A DNA stretch of 64,000 bases from Dermatemys mawii (GCA_007922305.1 ML677341.1:65477064-65541063); one strand, 5' to 3'. Shown: positions 47,938 to 59,987, counted from the first letter of the stretch. Notes: generated by a model from the letters alone, not told the origin. Translations and numbers: made by a program.

Positions 47938-48724
47938 GAATCATTGTTGATAGTTCTCTGAAAACATTCACTCAATGTGCAGCAGCAGTAAAAAGCTAAC
48001 AGAATGTTGGGAATAATTAAGAAAGGGATAGATAAGAAGGCAGAAAATATCACATTGCCTCTATATAAATCCATGGTTCACCCACTTCTTGAGTACTGTG
48101 TGCTGATCTGGTCACCCCATCTCAAAAAAGATACACTGAAATTGGAAAAGGTACAGAAAAGAGCAACAAAATTGATTAGGGATATGGAACAGCTTCTGTA
48201 TGAGGAGAGCTTAATAAAGATCAGGACTTTTCATCCTGGAAAAGAGATAACTAAGGAGGGCTATTACTGAAGTCTATAAAATCATGACTGGTATAGAGAA
48301 AGTACGAAAAGAAGTGTTATTTACTCCTTCTCATAACACAAGAACTAGGGGCCACCAAATGAAATTAATAGGCAGCAGGTTTAAAACAAATAAAAGGAAG
48401 TATTTCTTTACAAAAAACACACAATCAACCTGTGGAACTCCTTGCCAGAGGATGTTGCGAGGGCCAAGACTATAACAGGATTCAAAAAAGAATTACATAT
48501 GTCCATGAAGGATAGAGCCATCAATAGCTATTAGCCAGGTTGGGAAGGGATGGTATCCCTAGCCTCTGTTTACCAGAAACTGGGAGTGGACGACAGATGG
48601 TAAATCACTTGATGATTATCTGTTCTGTTCTTTCCCTCTGAAGTACTCGGCATTGGCCATTGTCAGAAGACAGGATACTTTCCTAGGTAGCCTGATCCAG
48701 TATGGCTGTTCTTATGTTCTTAAA

Positions 48725-49150
48725 ATATTAATGGGCTGGGAAAAACATTTCCCCTCCAGCTCTAGTTGCCAGACTGTAGTAGTTACTGTGTCCAACTGTC
48801 CACTAGAAATCAAATAGGGATCATGAATTCATTTCATGTAGTCCACTAAACAGCTCTTAGATTGTCTGTCATCGCCCTCTGCTCACCCTCAAAAACATTC
48901 ATGTTATATGTATTTCTTTAGATTTTTGTTAAATGTAAGACACAGACACACACAGGCTCTATTGACTTTGTGCAACTAGGGTTAGATTCACTGATAAACT
49001 CCAGCCACTTTGTACTACTATGATGATGCAAAGCAGCTATTAGCCTGGCTTAAATCAGTGAATCTGGTCTTTAATTTTCCAGAGTAGTATACGAAGGACT
49101 GCCCATCCCACTAAAGAGATCTACTGAAAACAAGACCCCTTATGACTGCT
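48725..49150. other. Unassigned DNA
   Basis: Non-coding; nothing was recognised between the LINE 3' end and the hAT element. Confidence 0.45.
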
Positions 49151-49158
49151 GTATAGAA

Positions 49159-49538
49159 CAGTGCCTCTCAACCTTTCCAGACTACTATGCACCTTTCAGG
49201 GGTCTGATTTGTCTTGTGTACCCCCAAATTACACCTCACTTTAAAACTACTTGCTTACAAAATCAAACATAAGAAAAGTGTCCCAACACACTCTTACTAA
49301 ATTTTTACGATAATTATAAAAAAAATCAATTGGAATATAAACACTGTACTTACATTTCAGTATCTAGTATGTAGAGCAGTATAAACAAGTCATTGTCTGT
49401 ATGAAATTTTTAGCTTGTACTGACTTTGCTTTTTATGTAGTCTGTTGTAAAACTAGGCAAATATCTAAATGAGTTGATGTACCCCTGGAAGACTGCTGTA
49501 TACTCTCAGGGGTACAGGTGCCCCTGCTTGAGAAACTG
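49159..49538. mobile_element. hAT element, older copy
   Basis: It starts CAGTGCCTCTCAACCTTTCC and ends GCTTGAGAAACTG. The flanks GTATAGAA (49151-49158) and ATGTAGAA (49539-49546) match at six of eight positions, as expected for an aged target duplication. Inner text 'TGTACCCCCAAATT' and 'GATGTACCCCTGG' is the usual 'wrong contact' family pattern with no coding. Confidence 0.75.
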
Positions 49539-49794
49539 ATGTAGAAGACACCGCAATCAAGCTCACACCCTCAGCCATCCCCTCCCCAAAGGCCTGGGGA
49601 AATAGAAGGGACATACAGCATATCAAGGAGTTAACAAATTTGGGGTGGGAGCCAGTAAATTCCAAAGAAAGGGTCCCTCCTGAAGACTGCCGTAATGTGA
49701 TGGGTACCCAGCAGCTTGCCCCTACTTTCTGATTTAGCCTGTTCTTAGTCACTAGCTAATCTTAATTTTAGGGTCTGATTGTGCTCCCTAATTA

Positions 49795-50142
49795 GGGTGA
49801 ACACCCACCCTTTATTTTAAGGGACCGTCCCTTATTTTATTTGTCCCTTCGGGTGACCATCCACCCCTTATTTTAAGATATATTCCATTGTATAAAATGG
49901 TACTTATCAATTTTAAAATATTTCATTGTACACTTGAAGGCAGTAGAAATATACACTTAGGGTGACCAGATGTCCCGATTTTATAGGGACAGTCCCGATT
50001 TTGGGGACTTTTTCTTATATAAACTCCTATTACCCATGCTAAAGGAAATGGTGTTTCCCTAGAATGTCCCTTAAATAAAGAATTGTCCCTTATTTTTCAC
50101 AGGTTTTTTTTCTTATTTCCAGCCAACAACAGTGGTCACCCT
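49795..50142. mobile_element. Nested TA-flanked 'GGGTGACCA' elements
   Basis: An outer copy begins GGGTGAACACCCACCC at 49795 after TA (49793-49794) and probably ends 'CAGTGGTCACCC' near 50142. Its 'AAGGGACCGTCCCTTATTTTA' interior reappears near the right as 'AATTGTCCCTTATTTTTCAC'. Within it, a second unit starts GGGTGACCAGATGTCCCG at 49960 after TA. The right boundary is uncertain because no clear TA follows. It is non-coding. Confidence 0.5.
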
Positions 50143-50930
50143 TTCCCTTATGTGGGTGGTGTGGAGTCACATGCACCCAAGGGCTCTCACAGAGCATGCC
50201 CCTCCTCAAGCTGCCCATCATGCAGACTGCACCATCATTTCTGGTGGTGCAACCTGCTTCCCTCAGCATTCCTGCCCAGTGCCGTGGGCTGCTGCAGAAA
50301 AGAGAGTGTGGGTTGCGTTCTTCCTCTCCCCTGCCCGCTTTCTGGTGATTCAGAGCCCAGGTGTACAAGCCAGGAACAACAATCCCAGTGTTCTTTGAGT
50401 GCAGGCACTGATTATCACACCCATCCCTTGCACTGGTGGTATAAAGGGGAAGGAGAAGGAAGTCTCCTTGTGCCCTACTCCTACCTGTGCAAGGGCTAGG
50501 CACTTCCCCTGGCCCTCCATAAAATGAGGTTGATTTCAAAGATATTGATTTCAAAGATGCCTTGCATGAAATAATTCCTTAATTATTAAGGAATTGTTCA
50601 AAGGTATGCGAAATCTCAAGTAACAGTCTGGGCCTATTCAGGCTTTGTGCTTAGGTCCATGTGGTTGGCAGATTCAGATGCAATCTATGACACTAATGTG
50701 TTAACATGTAGCATGATTCTATTATCATTTTTTGTTAGAGAAAACCAGCAAATCAGGGCTTTATTCCAGGGCCCAGTCTAAGACTGCTTCAGTGACCTTC
50801 TGCAAGCCTCGAGCACTCTCTGCCTACCTTTCCCTGTCCCTGCCTATCTCAGAAAGACACAGTGAAGCTTCTTTCATTGGAGGTTATAAAGGGCTTTTAG
50901 ATCCTTGGATGGAAGGTAGAAGTGCCAAGG
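50143..50930. other. GC-richer unassigned DNA with overlapping antisense frames
   Basis: Frames of 138 codons (50083-50499, plus) and 154 codons (50090-50554, minus) overlap almost completely. Both translations are rich in His, Cys, Ser and Pro without domains. Being open on both strands argues for composition, not for genes. The plus frame also begins inside a transposon end. Confidence 0.4.
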
Positions 50931-51024
50931 TTTTTAAACAACCCCATTTCCATAGGTCAGAAACATTTACAGAGAATAGTTACTTAAAATCAACCTTTAA
51001 CTGCTACATCTTCAAACACAGTAT
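50931..51024 (+). repeat. Probable source copy of the 94-bp segment at 46690
   Basis: This is the matching partner of 46690-46783 (three mismatches). Its surroundings continue smoothly without repeat ends, so it looks like the resident copy and the LINE-borne one the derivative. If the sequence is a dispersed repeat this interpretation would change. Confidence 0.65.
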
Positions 51025-52080
51025 TTATTAACTGTAATATCCTATGGCCTGATGCACTCTGGCCATCCAGGCCAGCAGTGAAGTCCCTTTGCAGGCCACT
51101 ATCTGCTGCAATGCATTTTAAAGAACCCTTTGGGTTACCCTACTTGTACTGGGGCTGGCTCAGCCCACAGTATCCCTCCTTATCAAGCAGCAGAAATGCT
51201 GTGTAAAGCCACCATTGTTTTCTACCTCCTTTCCCCTGCACTGATCCCTGCCCTGGTGCTTCTGGAGGAACCTACACCTGTATCCCCTTCTCTGAATGTG
51301 AATTCTGTCAGATGGTTCATTCACCAAAAATCTGGTTTGTTTTGCCACACATCTAAACTGGGTTGATTCCTTTCCCTGTGGAGATTTGGAGAGCCAGTTC
51401 CAGCCAGAACATACATTGGTTTTGTTTTGCCAGTTGTTCTGGTGGTGGATAATTTTCTCATGTTTTTCTGGAGGAAAAGGGAAAGAATCCTAGATTTCAT
51501 TTTCTTCAGATGGTAAAAGTAGAGGAAAATATTTTGCTTGCTGCAGCCACCCCATATCCTCTCAGTACATGAGGATGAAGATTAGAGTCTTGATTTCTTG
51601 CCTGATGGAGAATCAACGGAAGCGGGGCAGGGGGGGTGATTGTTTTTTTAAACACAGGATTTACCAGATAATATAGATGTTGGATTGATTGGAATTTCAA
51701 GGAATACATTCTGTATATGACCTATTCATCCTTATTTTGACCTGATGTTTTCTGAAGAGGGGTTTGGTTTGGCTCAGCTACACTATGAAAAGCAATCAAA
51801 GCAAAATAAATTAGTAGAAAATCCAAATAAAAGCCTCTGCTAAAAGATGCTGACAGCTGTGTAGTCAGAGGGGAGTAGTAGGTGCCAGGCAGCTCTCCCT
51901 AAAAGCAATAAAGACCCAGTTCACATACAGAGTGAAACATGGAACAGCTACAAAGGGCAGCTGGGAGATTGAAAGCAGAGCCTCTCAGCTGGAGGAGTGC
52001 GAGCAGGAAATAGGCAGTAATACCATTCTGATTGTACTAGGTGAAACAGTGGGTCCAGACTGTCATGTCTATGCTATGCA
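51025..52080. other. Unassigned DNA, no gene seen
   Basis: Short frames only; nothing was recognised apart from C/T-rich patches. Confidence 0.4.
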
Positions 52081-52084
52081 GTGT

Positions 52085-52200
52085 GGTTGTAGATGTGTTG
52101 GACCCAGGCTATTAGACAGACTAGATGGGTAATAGCTTTCTCACCAACAGAAGTTGGTCCAATAGAAGTTGGCTTTCTCACCCACTTTGTGTATCTATGA
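52085..52200 (-). mobile_element. Dispersed tail-type repeat ('GTGTTGG...' family)
   Basis: The text 'TGTAGATGTGTTGGACCCAG', 'ATTAGACAGACTAGATGGG' and 'AACAGAAGTTGGTCCAATAG' parallels the 'GTAGCCGTGTTAGTCTGG' end of the Penelope-like tail at 63 kb, but has its own continuation. It is probably a related subfamily. A local direct repeat of 'AGAAGTTGG' occurs at about 52150 and 52165. Confidence 0.5.
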
Positions 52201-52311
52201 TAAACATAAAAAGCAGATATGATTTTCATCTATGTATTTTTGCAAAATGTCCCCCTAGCAACAATTCTTGAAATCCATAGATGTTTACTATTCACTTCAC
52301 TGAGCCTAAGA

Positions 52312-52620
52312 TAGGGGTAGGCAACCTACGACATGCGTGCCAAAGGCGGCACATGAGCTGATTTTCAGTGGCACTCACACTGCCCAGGTCCTGGTCCCAG
52401 TCTGGGGGGCTCTGCATTTTAATTTAATTTTAAATGAAGCTTCTTATACATTTTAAAAACCTTATTTACTTTATATACAACAATAGTTTAGCTCTATATT
52501 ATAAACTTATAGAAAGAGACTTTCTAAAAACATTAAAATGTATTCCTGGCACGTGAAACTTAAATTAGAGTGAATAAATGAAGACTCGGCACATCACTTC
52601 TGAAAGGTTGCTGACCCCTG
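52312..52620. mobile_element. hAT element ('GGCAACC' family)
   Basis: It starts TAGGGGTAGGCAACCTACG and ends AGGTTGCTGACCCCTG. The flanks GCCTAAGA (52304-52311) and ACCTAGGA (52621-52628) match at six of eight positions. It is 309 bp with no transposase. Confidence 0.82.
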
Positions 52621-52628
52621 ACCTAGGA

Positions 52629-53167
52629 TGTCATCCAAGGCATCAAGACAAAGAATAACAGATTTAAATGGTTTATATGCAGTGCCAAAGACATGTTGTA
52701 TACTTTACAGAGCAAATCAAGAAAGCATAACATGGTCCCTGTCTCAAAGGTAACAGCCTAATTTTAGACACAACATGACATCTGAGCATAACACACAAGG
52801 GTGGGAATGGGTAAGATGTATGTCACGTACTGAAAGGAGAATATAGGTAGATCTCAAATAAGTAAGTTTTAGTATCATATCCTTGGTGACAGCAATATAG
52901 TCCAAACTGTTTTTAATATAAATATCAGTCCCTTCAGTTCTGATTACAAATATAGAAATGAGAAAAGAAACAATGCCCAATACGTTTTATTTACATTTTC
53001 TTATAAATAGCTGATAACATGGGAGGTCCTTGGAAAATTATGACTTGTCATGTACCAAATATTTCTAAAGTCAAGTGGGCCGGATACAGACCTGGAACTC
53101 AGGAGTCCCCTTAGCTCTGCCTTTGCCTCCCTGCATGACCTGGAGCCAGCAACTTCCCCTCCTTTTC
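52629..53167. other. Unassigned AT-rich DNA
   Basis: No gene or repeat end was seen. A 78-codon minus frame at 52744-52980 has no recognisable motif. Confidence 0.4.
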
Positions 53168-53170
53168 TTA

Positions 53171-53439
53171 GGCCTGGTGTACTCTAGGACGTTCGGTCAA
53201 TATAACTATGTCACTCCAGGGTTTCAAAAATCCACACCCCTGAGTGATGCAATTAAATGGATCTATCCTCTCCTGTAGATAGTGCTAGGTCACAGGAGAA
53301 TGCTCCCATTGGCTTAGCAACCACCTCTCGGAGATAGACTGCCCACCCCGACGACAGAACCCTTCCCATTGGCATAGGTAGTATCATCACTGAAGCACTA
53401 CAGCAGTGCAGCTGCACCGTTTTAAATGTAGACAAGCCC
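53171..53439. mobile_element. TTA-flanked inverted-repeat element, diverged
   Basis: It starts GGCCTGGTGTACTCTAGG and ends 'AATGTAGACAAGCCC', imperfect inverted repeats, with TTA at 53168-53170 and 53440-53442. The interior is non-coding. The ends resemble those at 9279 and 42450 ('TCTACA'). Confidence 0.6.
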
Positions 53440-53442
53440 TTA

Positions 53443-55715
53443 GTTTCTTTATATGTATGGAGGATAACTTTGGTCTCACAAGGCTGCAGCAACAATTGAT
53501 TGGTTAATGTTTGGCTGGTGCTGTGAAGATGTAAAGAGGTATAAGCTATGAATTATTACTGCAAACAAGGCTGGCTATTCACTGGCGTGGTTGTGCAAAT
53601 AGAGGGGACTGGTGGCACCATACAGGAGATTTCTTTCTGATTCATGTGGCACAGCATCCTCCCTCTGTAAGTGCAAGTGGTTTCTTTTAGTCACAGTGGA
53701 ACCATCATAATAATACAAAATTATTCCAGCAACAGCCAGGTTGGTGTAGAGACTTGTCCAAAAATCAATGGTATTGTTTGCCCTTTAGTCCGCTACAGAG
53801 AGACCCAGTGAGCTCACTTTTACTGGTCAAGAAAATAAAAAAAAATACGAGTCCTTAAGCTGCCAAACATTTGACTTTGCAGGTTTGAAAGTATTTGGGG
53901 GGAGCAAAAGGAGGTTCCACTTTCATTGCCGGTTTGACCCTTATGCAACTGCTGCTTTTCAGCTGCCCTTTCTTTTTAAGGTCTTGCCCTCAGTGGTTTG
54001 GCTGAAAGCAGAAAGTGTAATAGTGGATGAAAGCTCTCACACAGGAAAAATAAGTAATCTAAACATTTTCAAAGCTCAGAAGAGGTTTGGGGTTTGTGTG
54101 AAGGGTAGACAAGGGTTTGCTTTAGGTCCTGGTGACTTCAAAACCAGTTGGCGTCCTCCTAGGTGTAACCAAAACAAAACCTGAAAGAGGCACATTAAGT
54201 TCAGTTCCACTGAAAACAGAAGGTGAGGGGAAAATGGAAAGGGCCAACACTGGACAGTAGAGCATGAATGAGCCTAAGAGAAAATTCCAGTTGAAAGTGG
54301 TATAAATGAAAAGCTGAGCCAGCTGTGTTATTTAATGGTGGGGAGCAGAGCCTGTGCAGCCACAGTGACTGCTTTTCATACGTTTTCTTATTCTGCCTAC
54401 GTGTTCCGTTCACACAGATAGTTCCCACCACTACTCAAACTCCCATTTAAATTCAGTTGAGAGCCGTATCAAAGTTGATTTTGCTTTGCAATAGGTTTGG
54501 CCATGTCTTTTCCTCATCTGCCTCTTGCAGCTTCATGTGCTTTGAATTCTGATGAGGTATTAGATTCCGATTAACCCAAGAATGAAAAATTAGAATGATT
54601 TGATGCTCCATTTCGGCTAATTTTGAACGTCCAAAACCGTTTGGCTCCTGAAAGGCCCCAGAAACACCCTTCAAGAGATACATCTTCTGAGAAATAAAAA
54701 AAAAAGCCCCATACACCTTGCAAACCTCTCTTTCCAGGGAAGAGGTGTGTCTGGCTGCCGTTGTGTCCCTTCTGCAGTTTGAGGGGTTAGCAAGGTCAGT
54801 TTGCTCTCCTTCAATCCACAAACCTTTCCCAGATTCTCCTCTCTCCTCTATTCCCTTTATGCCACACCAGCACCCAAGAAGCAGAACCTGACCACACCTT
54901 CCCAGCTAGGAATTCCCTGGGCATAAGGAAAGCCTTGAGCTGGTGTAGTTGTCTCTTATGACAACCCCCCACCCACACACATCAGTGAAGGGTAAATTTT
55001 AACAGTGGGTGAGAATATATGGGAATCCAGCCTTGTGAACAGGCCAGGTCTTTCAGGTGGTATAAATTAGCATAGCTCCACTGAGTTCAATAGCACTATA
55101 CCAAGTTATAACAGTGAGAATGGACTACTTTGTGCCTAGGTTTGTGGAATGTATATGCTAAGGTCGCTAGATGAAGGTGTAAGCTATTCTCCCAGTTTAT
55201 GTGACCCACCGCTGAATCTGGGGCTGTGTGTCTGAAGACATAAGAATTATAGCCAGAAAAGTGACAATCACTACAATTAACATTCAAACCACTTTCCATT
55301 GTGACCCTTGACTTTCAGATGCTCCTACTTTGTGAAACAATTGCTTTAGGGTTGGTCTCTACACATGAAGGTAAAAAGTTATTTTTAAGCATTTGAGCTG
55401 TTTTTGCTATTTGAACAAGAGGAGACAGTTAACAAAAATACACTTTTCCCGCTGATAAAGAGTAATATAAAGGCTTAATTGGAACAAACTTACAGCTGAA
55501 ATGGCTGAAGTGTGAAAGTTGTCATGTGCATCTAACAATACTCCTTGATCCCCTGAATTGCATCTTAGGAAAGTCAGGATGCTGTTTGAAAAGAGAAATG
55601 TTTAGAATGAAGGTATGCTGACAAAATAAGCAAAACAAATAACAAGAAAAAGGTAGTAGCCAAGTTTATCCAAAATGGGCACCTGAGGCTTGGATCCTGA
55701 ACCCACACTGAGTAT
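53443..55715. other. Unassigned DNA, no gene seen
   Basis: Frames reach 122 codons (54453-54821, minus) with no domain. The stretch at about 55050-55105 ('AGCATAGCTCCACTGAG' and following) resembles a very old amniote interspersed repeat. Nothing else was recognised. Confidence 0.35.
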
Positions 55716-55719
55716 TGAT

Positions 55720-55860
55720 GGATGGCAGGAGAGAGATCTCTTGATCATTACCTGTTAGATTCACTCACTCCAGGGCACCTGGCATTGTCCACTGTTGGTA
55801 GACAGGATACTAGGCTGGATGGACCTTTGATCTGATCCAGTATGGCCATTCTTATGTTTT
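55720..55860 (+). mobile_element. CR1-like LINE 3' end (second copy)
   Basis: It shares the 3' end of the LINE at 46-48.7 kb: 'ATCATTACCTGTTAGATTC', 'GGCACCTGGCATTGTCCAC', 'GACAGGATACTAGGCTGG' and 'ATCCAGTATGGCCATTCTT'. It is heavily 5'-truncated, about 140 bp. Confidence 0.85.
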
Positions 55861-55862
55861 TC

Positions 55863-57325
55863 TGTGCATTTGTGCACTTAAATCAGTGGTCAACACAGAG
55901 CACCTACCCCCACAGCCAAATGTCTACATCTATAAATATACATTATCATCACTGTCACAGAGGTCTAGTAATTAGTGACTGTTATAGCAGTGAAATAATA
56001 GAAAGCAATGAAAAAATATTGGGAAAAGCAACATGTATCAAAGCCTGCAGAACCTTTTCAATTATATTTCTTATAATATATTATATAAGTAGAGACTTTG
56101 TGTCTCCCCCTTGAGCATTACGAAGTCTTTAAATACATAAGCTGCTATTTCTCAAGTAATGCATATAATTCACTGAAAGTATTCAGCAGCCTTTGATATA
56201 CAAAATGCTTCCCTGAATATTTTTAAATTAAATCCCCTCAAAACTGTTCATGCAATATTTAGATTGTATGGTTACTCAAAAATCAGGAAATGTGCAATCA
56301 TAACTATGGTAATATTCCTAAACAGGAGGGCACATTCATTTTCTGATCTGAGCTTTTTAAAAACCATACAACATTACATGAATGTACTTTTTTGGCATTT
56401 AATTTAATACCCAAAGTCTGTATTTATCTGCTTAGTATCATTTAATAAAAACTCTCCATTCCAGAAGTTGCATGTCTACTTGTATGTATGCAAATGAGGG
56501 AGTAGGGGAATTTGTTCACGTATGCTTAAGTGCGTGCGTGTTTGAATCAGTGTAGATTTACTGGCCATGTGACAAATTTAGGAACCTTTAAATGACCTAT
56601 CTGATTTCAACACTCCTGTATTTTTTCTTCACAAGAACACATCACTTCAGGGAAAGCTTGTTGATGAATGTGCTTTCTCAACTTCAGAGAGATATAGAGA
56701 TTACATTTCCAGCAGAAAGCCTGGAGAGGTTAGAGCTGGAACTAGTTTCAGCCTGTAAATCACAGGCTCTGGTATGATTTGGTTCAGTGTAGAGTGATTC
56801 CTATTGGACTGCTTGATATCAGCATCCAAAGATAAGGTTTCTAACCATGAAGCAAACAGATGCAATTTTCTCATTATGCATTTATAGGTTTAAAAAGTCC
56901 ATAAAGTATTGCAAAATGCACTGTTCAGGTCAAGAATAACTGAAGTCCAGAAATTATGCAACACACCAAGTACATAATGATGATAACTTCTGGGTTTGTC
57001 ATGCAAACAGTGCACAGACTGGCTGGTAAATTGCCTAAATGTGACAAATAATGAGCGTGTCAGTTGAGCAAGGTTGCAACACTACTTTAAAACGTGTGGT
57101 TGGCAACAACAAGCTGGATTGCTGAGTCTGCTCTTTTGTGAAGACACAAAACATAGTGGCCAAGTAGAGCAGAGTCAGTTTTTGTAATGAAAAATTTCAG
57201 GATTAAAGTACAGTGCTCAGTGCAGAGCTCTAGTTTATTACAAATCATTTGACAGCTAAGAAGTAGTTTAGATTTTCCTTTTCAGTCTTCTGAACTGTAG
57301 ATGTGAACACCATTACCCCACATTA
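55863..57325. other. Unassigned AT-rich DNA
   Basis: No gene is seen. The 90-codon frame at 55842-56114 begins inside the LINE tail and is incidental. Confidence 0.4.
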
Positions 57326-57327
57326 CA

Positions 57328-57376
57328 ACTGATGAATTCTAAGGTGCCACTAGTACTCCTTGTTCTTTTTACATAT
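57328..57376 (+). mobile_element. Short Penelope-like tail fragment
   Basis: 'GATGAATTCTAAGGTGCCAC' followed by 'TAGTACTCCTTGTTCTTTTT' matches the central block of the tail family (AAGGTGCCACAGGACTC type) but in the variant with 'ACTCCTT...CTTTTT'. The copy is short and old. Confidence 0.5.
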
Positions 57377-57379
57377 AAA

Positions 57380-58930
57380 ATAGTTACAAGTCTGAACACG
57401 ATTCGGAATTTTTTTTTCAGTTGAAGGTACTTGGTTTGATTGTACATCAAAAGCTGGGGTAGCTTCTCTGAATATTCAGTGGGGGAAATATCTAGTAATT
57501 ACAGTAATTGAAAGAAATGTTAATTCACATGAAACAAAGATAAAAGTGTTGCAACACAATTGAGGTTTTTACATGGCCCTTCACAATCATTAATGGAGTT
57601 TAGCCTTATAACATGCCTGAGAAATAGGGATGGATTTCCACCAACACAATTTCATATTTTTGTCTGCAGGAACATATGTAAGCAAAGATTCTCCAAGCAG
57701 TCTAGGACATTAAGACATATCTTCTATTAAAATTAGATATTTATCTAAATCCACTAAATTCCTTTGAAAATCTCTAACAAATTGTTCTTCTAGTTGCCTG
57801 CACCCTGTGAAAGGAGAAGAAGTTTTCCAAAAGGTTATAAAATCATATCAAATAAATAAATGTTATGGAAAAAAATTAACATCTGCTCATGGATATTCCA
57901 TGAGCCAAAAAAAAAGAAGAAGAAGCAGTTAAATGCATCTGATGAATTATTCATTGGAAATTATTCACTCAGTTGTAATAAGATAACACCACAAGTGTCA
58001 AAATGCTTAAATCGGGGCATCGTCAAATACTACCTTTGTGATCTCTCTGCCCTTTGCTTTTAAAACCTTCTGGAAACCCCTGTAGAACAGATGTGTAGGA
58101 AATTTTTCTAACTAGCCACATACAATTTAATAGGGAATTATATATAACCCTGCTATAGTATTCTACAAAAATTGTTTTTAAAAGGAAGTTATATTGTTTA
58201 AAGTAATATCTATTGCACCCTTAAACTTTTTTTTGGAAGCCTGTTGACTTCATCCCTCTTAAATTCTGTGTGGGACTTTTCCACAGGAGAATACCTCTTT
58301 CTCCCCCACCCCCACAATATCACTGACTCCTCCCCCAACATCCCTTCCTCGTTACAGAAGAAACCCAAAAAACTAATACCAATTTTTTCAGTTCCTCACT
58401 TCTTCTTCTGCCTGGTACAGATTCTTTAACCACCCTCAGTTGATTTTATGGGGTTTCTAAATGAACAAGTAGTTTATTAAATGCATTTTGTGCCAATAAA
58501 CAAACAGAATGCAGTGTGACTTCCCCTCCCCTCACCACCATTCAGTTGTTTCTAAAAAGATGAACTTTTCTTGAAATTCCTGAGCACCTCAAGAGGAGCT
58601 TTTAAAAGATTTTTGTTTGTTTTTGTGGGGGTTGTTATGTGTGCTGGTGATAAGGCTGAGGGGAAGGGGGTATTGGTGATGCTCATAGGACTTATAATTA
58701 CAGTCACAAAGTACAATTGTCTATTCAGCTTGGCTCATTTGTTTACTATGTAAAACTGCCAAACAAGATTTGCTGGTTTTTCCTGCCCCTTGAGAGAGGA
58801 TAGCCTCTGGTTCACCAACAGGTAAACAATACCACCCAAAGATTATCGAAAGGGAACACAATATATAGCAACTGACAAAGAGCAAAGCACTTGCAGGAAT
58901 TCAGTTCTAAGGGTGGATTCAAACTCTGTT
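57380..58930. other. Unassigned AT-rich DNA
   Basis: No gene or readable element. Lysine-run frames (57860-58063) come from an A-rich stretch. Confidence 0.4.
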
Positions 58931-58939
58931 CATTTACAT

Positions 58940-59604
58940 CAGGCCTGCACAACATGCGGCCCGGGGGCCACATGCGGCCCGCGGGGGGTGAGTAGGGGTG
59001 GGGCAAGCCAAGCGGTGGTGTTAAGAAAATGATTGTTAAGAAAATGTAACTTAGAATGTTGTAGTATGATTTTAAAATAACCTTAGATTTATAATCTCAC
59101 TCCCTGTATATGTACTATTGACCCCTAGTTTAACATGCATTTTAAACTTGCATTCACCCTGCCACAGATGTGCAGGCATCATAGTGTCTAAGTACCCCTA
59201 AGTGTTTTGAACCTCCTGTTTACCAGACATGTAAATGAAATAGATTAAGACCAACAATGGATGTAATAGCCATTAAGTGTTCCCACCTGTGTAAGTGGAT
59301 TAAAAGCCCCCCTCCCTTATCAACACAGGGGTATAAAATATCTACACACATGTATTGAGTTGAGCCAGTTGTTTGGGTAATAACCCCTTCTGACTCCTTA
59401 TTGCTTGCAATAAATCTTGTTTTTCCAGAAGTCTACTGAGTTATGCCTGTCCTTTGAGGTATATTGGACTGAACTCCAAAGGAAATAAGCAGTTTTTGCA
59501 ACAGTGGGATGGGGAGAAGCAGATGGGGGGTGGGGCTTTTCGGCCCGCAGCAGGGTTTTTTGCAGTAATATGGTTCTCGCTGCTTTCTGAATTGTGCAGG
59601 CCTG
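58940..59604. mobile_element. hAT element carrying a nested LTR
   Basis: It starts CAGGCCTGCACAACATGCGG and ends AATTGTGCAGGCCTG, with ATTTACAT perfectly duplicated at 58932-58939 and 59605-59612. 'CGGCCC' motifs near both ends continue the symmetry. The middle 485 bp is an inserted LTR (59019-59503), so the hAT itself is about 175 bp. Confidence 0.92.
59019..59503 (+). mobile_element. Solo LTR nested in the hAT element
   Basis: It begins TGTTAAGAAAATG and ends TTTTTGCAACA, flanked by GTGG on both sides (59015-59018 and 59504-59507), a 4-bp duplication typical of class I (gamma-type) endogenous retroviruses. It holds a TATAAAA box at 59332-59338 and an AATAAA polyadenylation signal at 59409-59414, spaced about 75 bp, which sets the plus orientation. 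The first 13 bp are repeated at once (TGTTAAGAAAATG, 3 bp spacer), so the exact left edge could be the second copy. No internal coding remains. Confidence 0.75.
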
Positions 59605-59987
59605 ATTTACATGAACTACCATTTCATGGCAGAACAGAAAACGAAAAGCAAGCAATGGTTCCAAGAGCAAGCTGGTCTAGCATTGCTGTTAGGTTGGGGG
59701 TGGGGGAGGTTAAGCTAAACATGAAAGATTTTCTTGAAACAGTCTGACATCTGGCTCTTCCTGTATTTTAACACAGCCTTGAAATCTGATCTGGATTCAT
59801 ATAGCAATGAGCATTCTTTGAAGTTATACATAATCACAAAGGCTTTATCAATACAGCTATTCATAAAGCAGTAACGAAGTATAGGGAAATCCATCCAGCC
59901 CCAGCTTGTCCCCCCCAAAAAAACTCCCTCACAGCATCTAATTCTGAGGAAGGAATCCTACTCCCCCAGCACATTGTGTGGAGTTAC

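Larger units (their letters stand above)
46004..48724 (+). pseudogene. CR1-like LINE ORF2 (reverse transcriptase), interrupted twice
   Basis: The first part (46061-46627) reads as the RT N-terminal half: 'SPGPDGIHPKVLKEL', 'VIPIFQIGSRDDPGNYGPVS' (fingers, usual F/Y-RPVSL block), then 'FCKGKSCLTNLLEF' and 'VDIVYFDFQK'-like palm motif A (here MDIVYFDFQ). A frameshift follows near 46600. After the 94-bp foreign stretch, 46870-47150 carries 'PPGVCTGT'-like motif B and 'IADDTKLLKIVKSKADC', with the catalytic DD pair intact. The solo LTR 47178-47937 interrupts the next block. The thumb resumes at 48004 ('PLYKSMVHPLLEYCVLIWSP', 'LEKVQKRATKLIRD') and the C-terminal part at 48284 ('[20 protein letters not shown]'). 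The end at about 48710 has 'GTTCTTATGTTCT', the characteristic 3' end. Stops and frameshifts make it dead. The 5' part is missing. Confidence 0.9.

Noticed and set aside
50083..50554. 138- and 154-codon frames on opposite strands
   Set aside because: They overlap nearly completely, have low-information Cys/His/Pro-rich translations, and the plus frame begins inside a transposon end.
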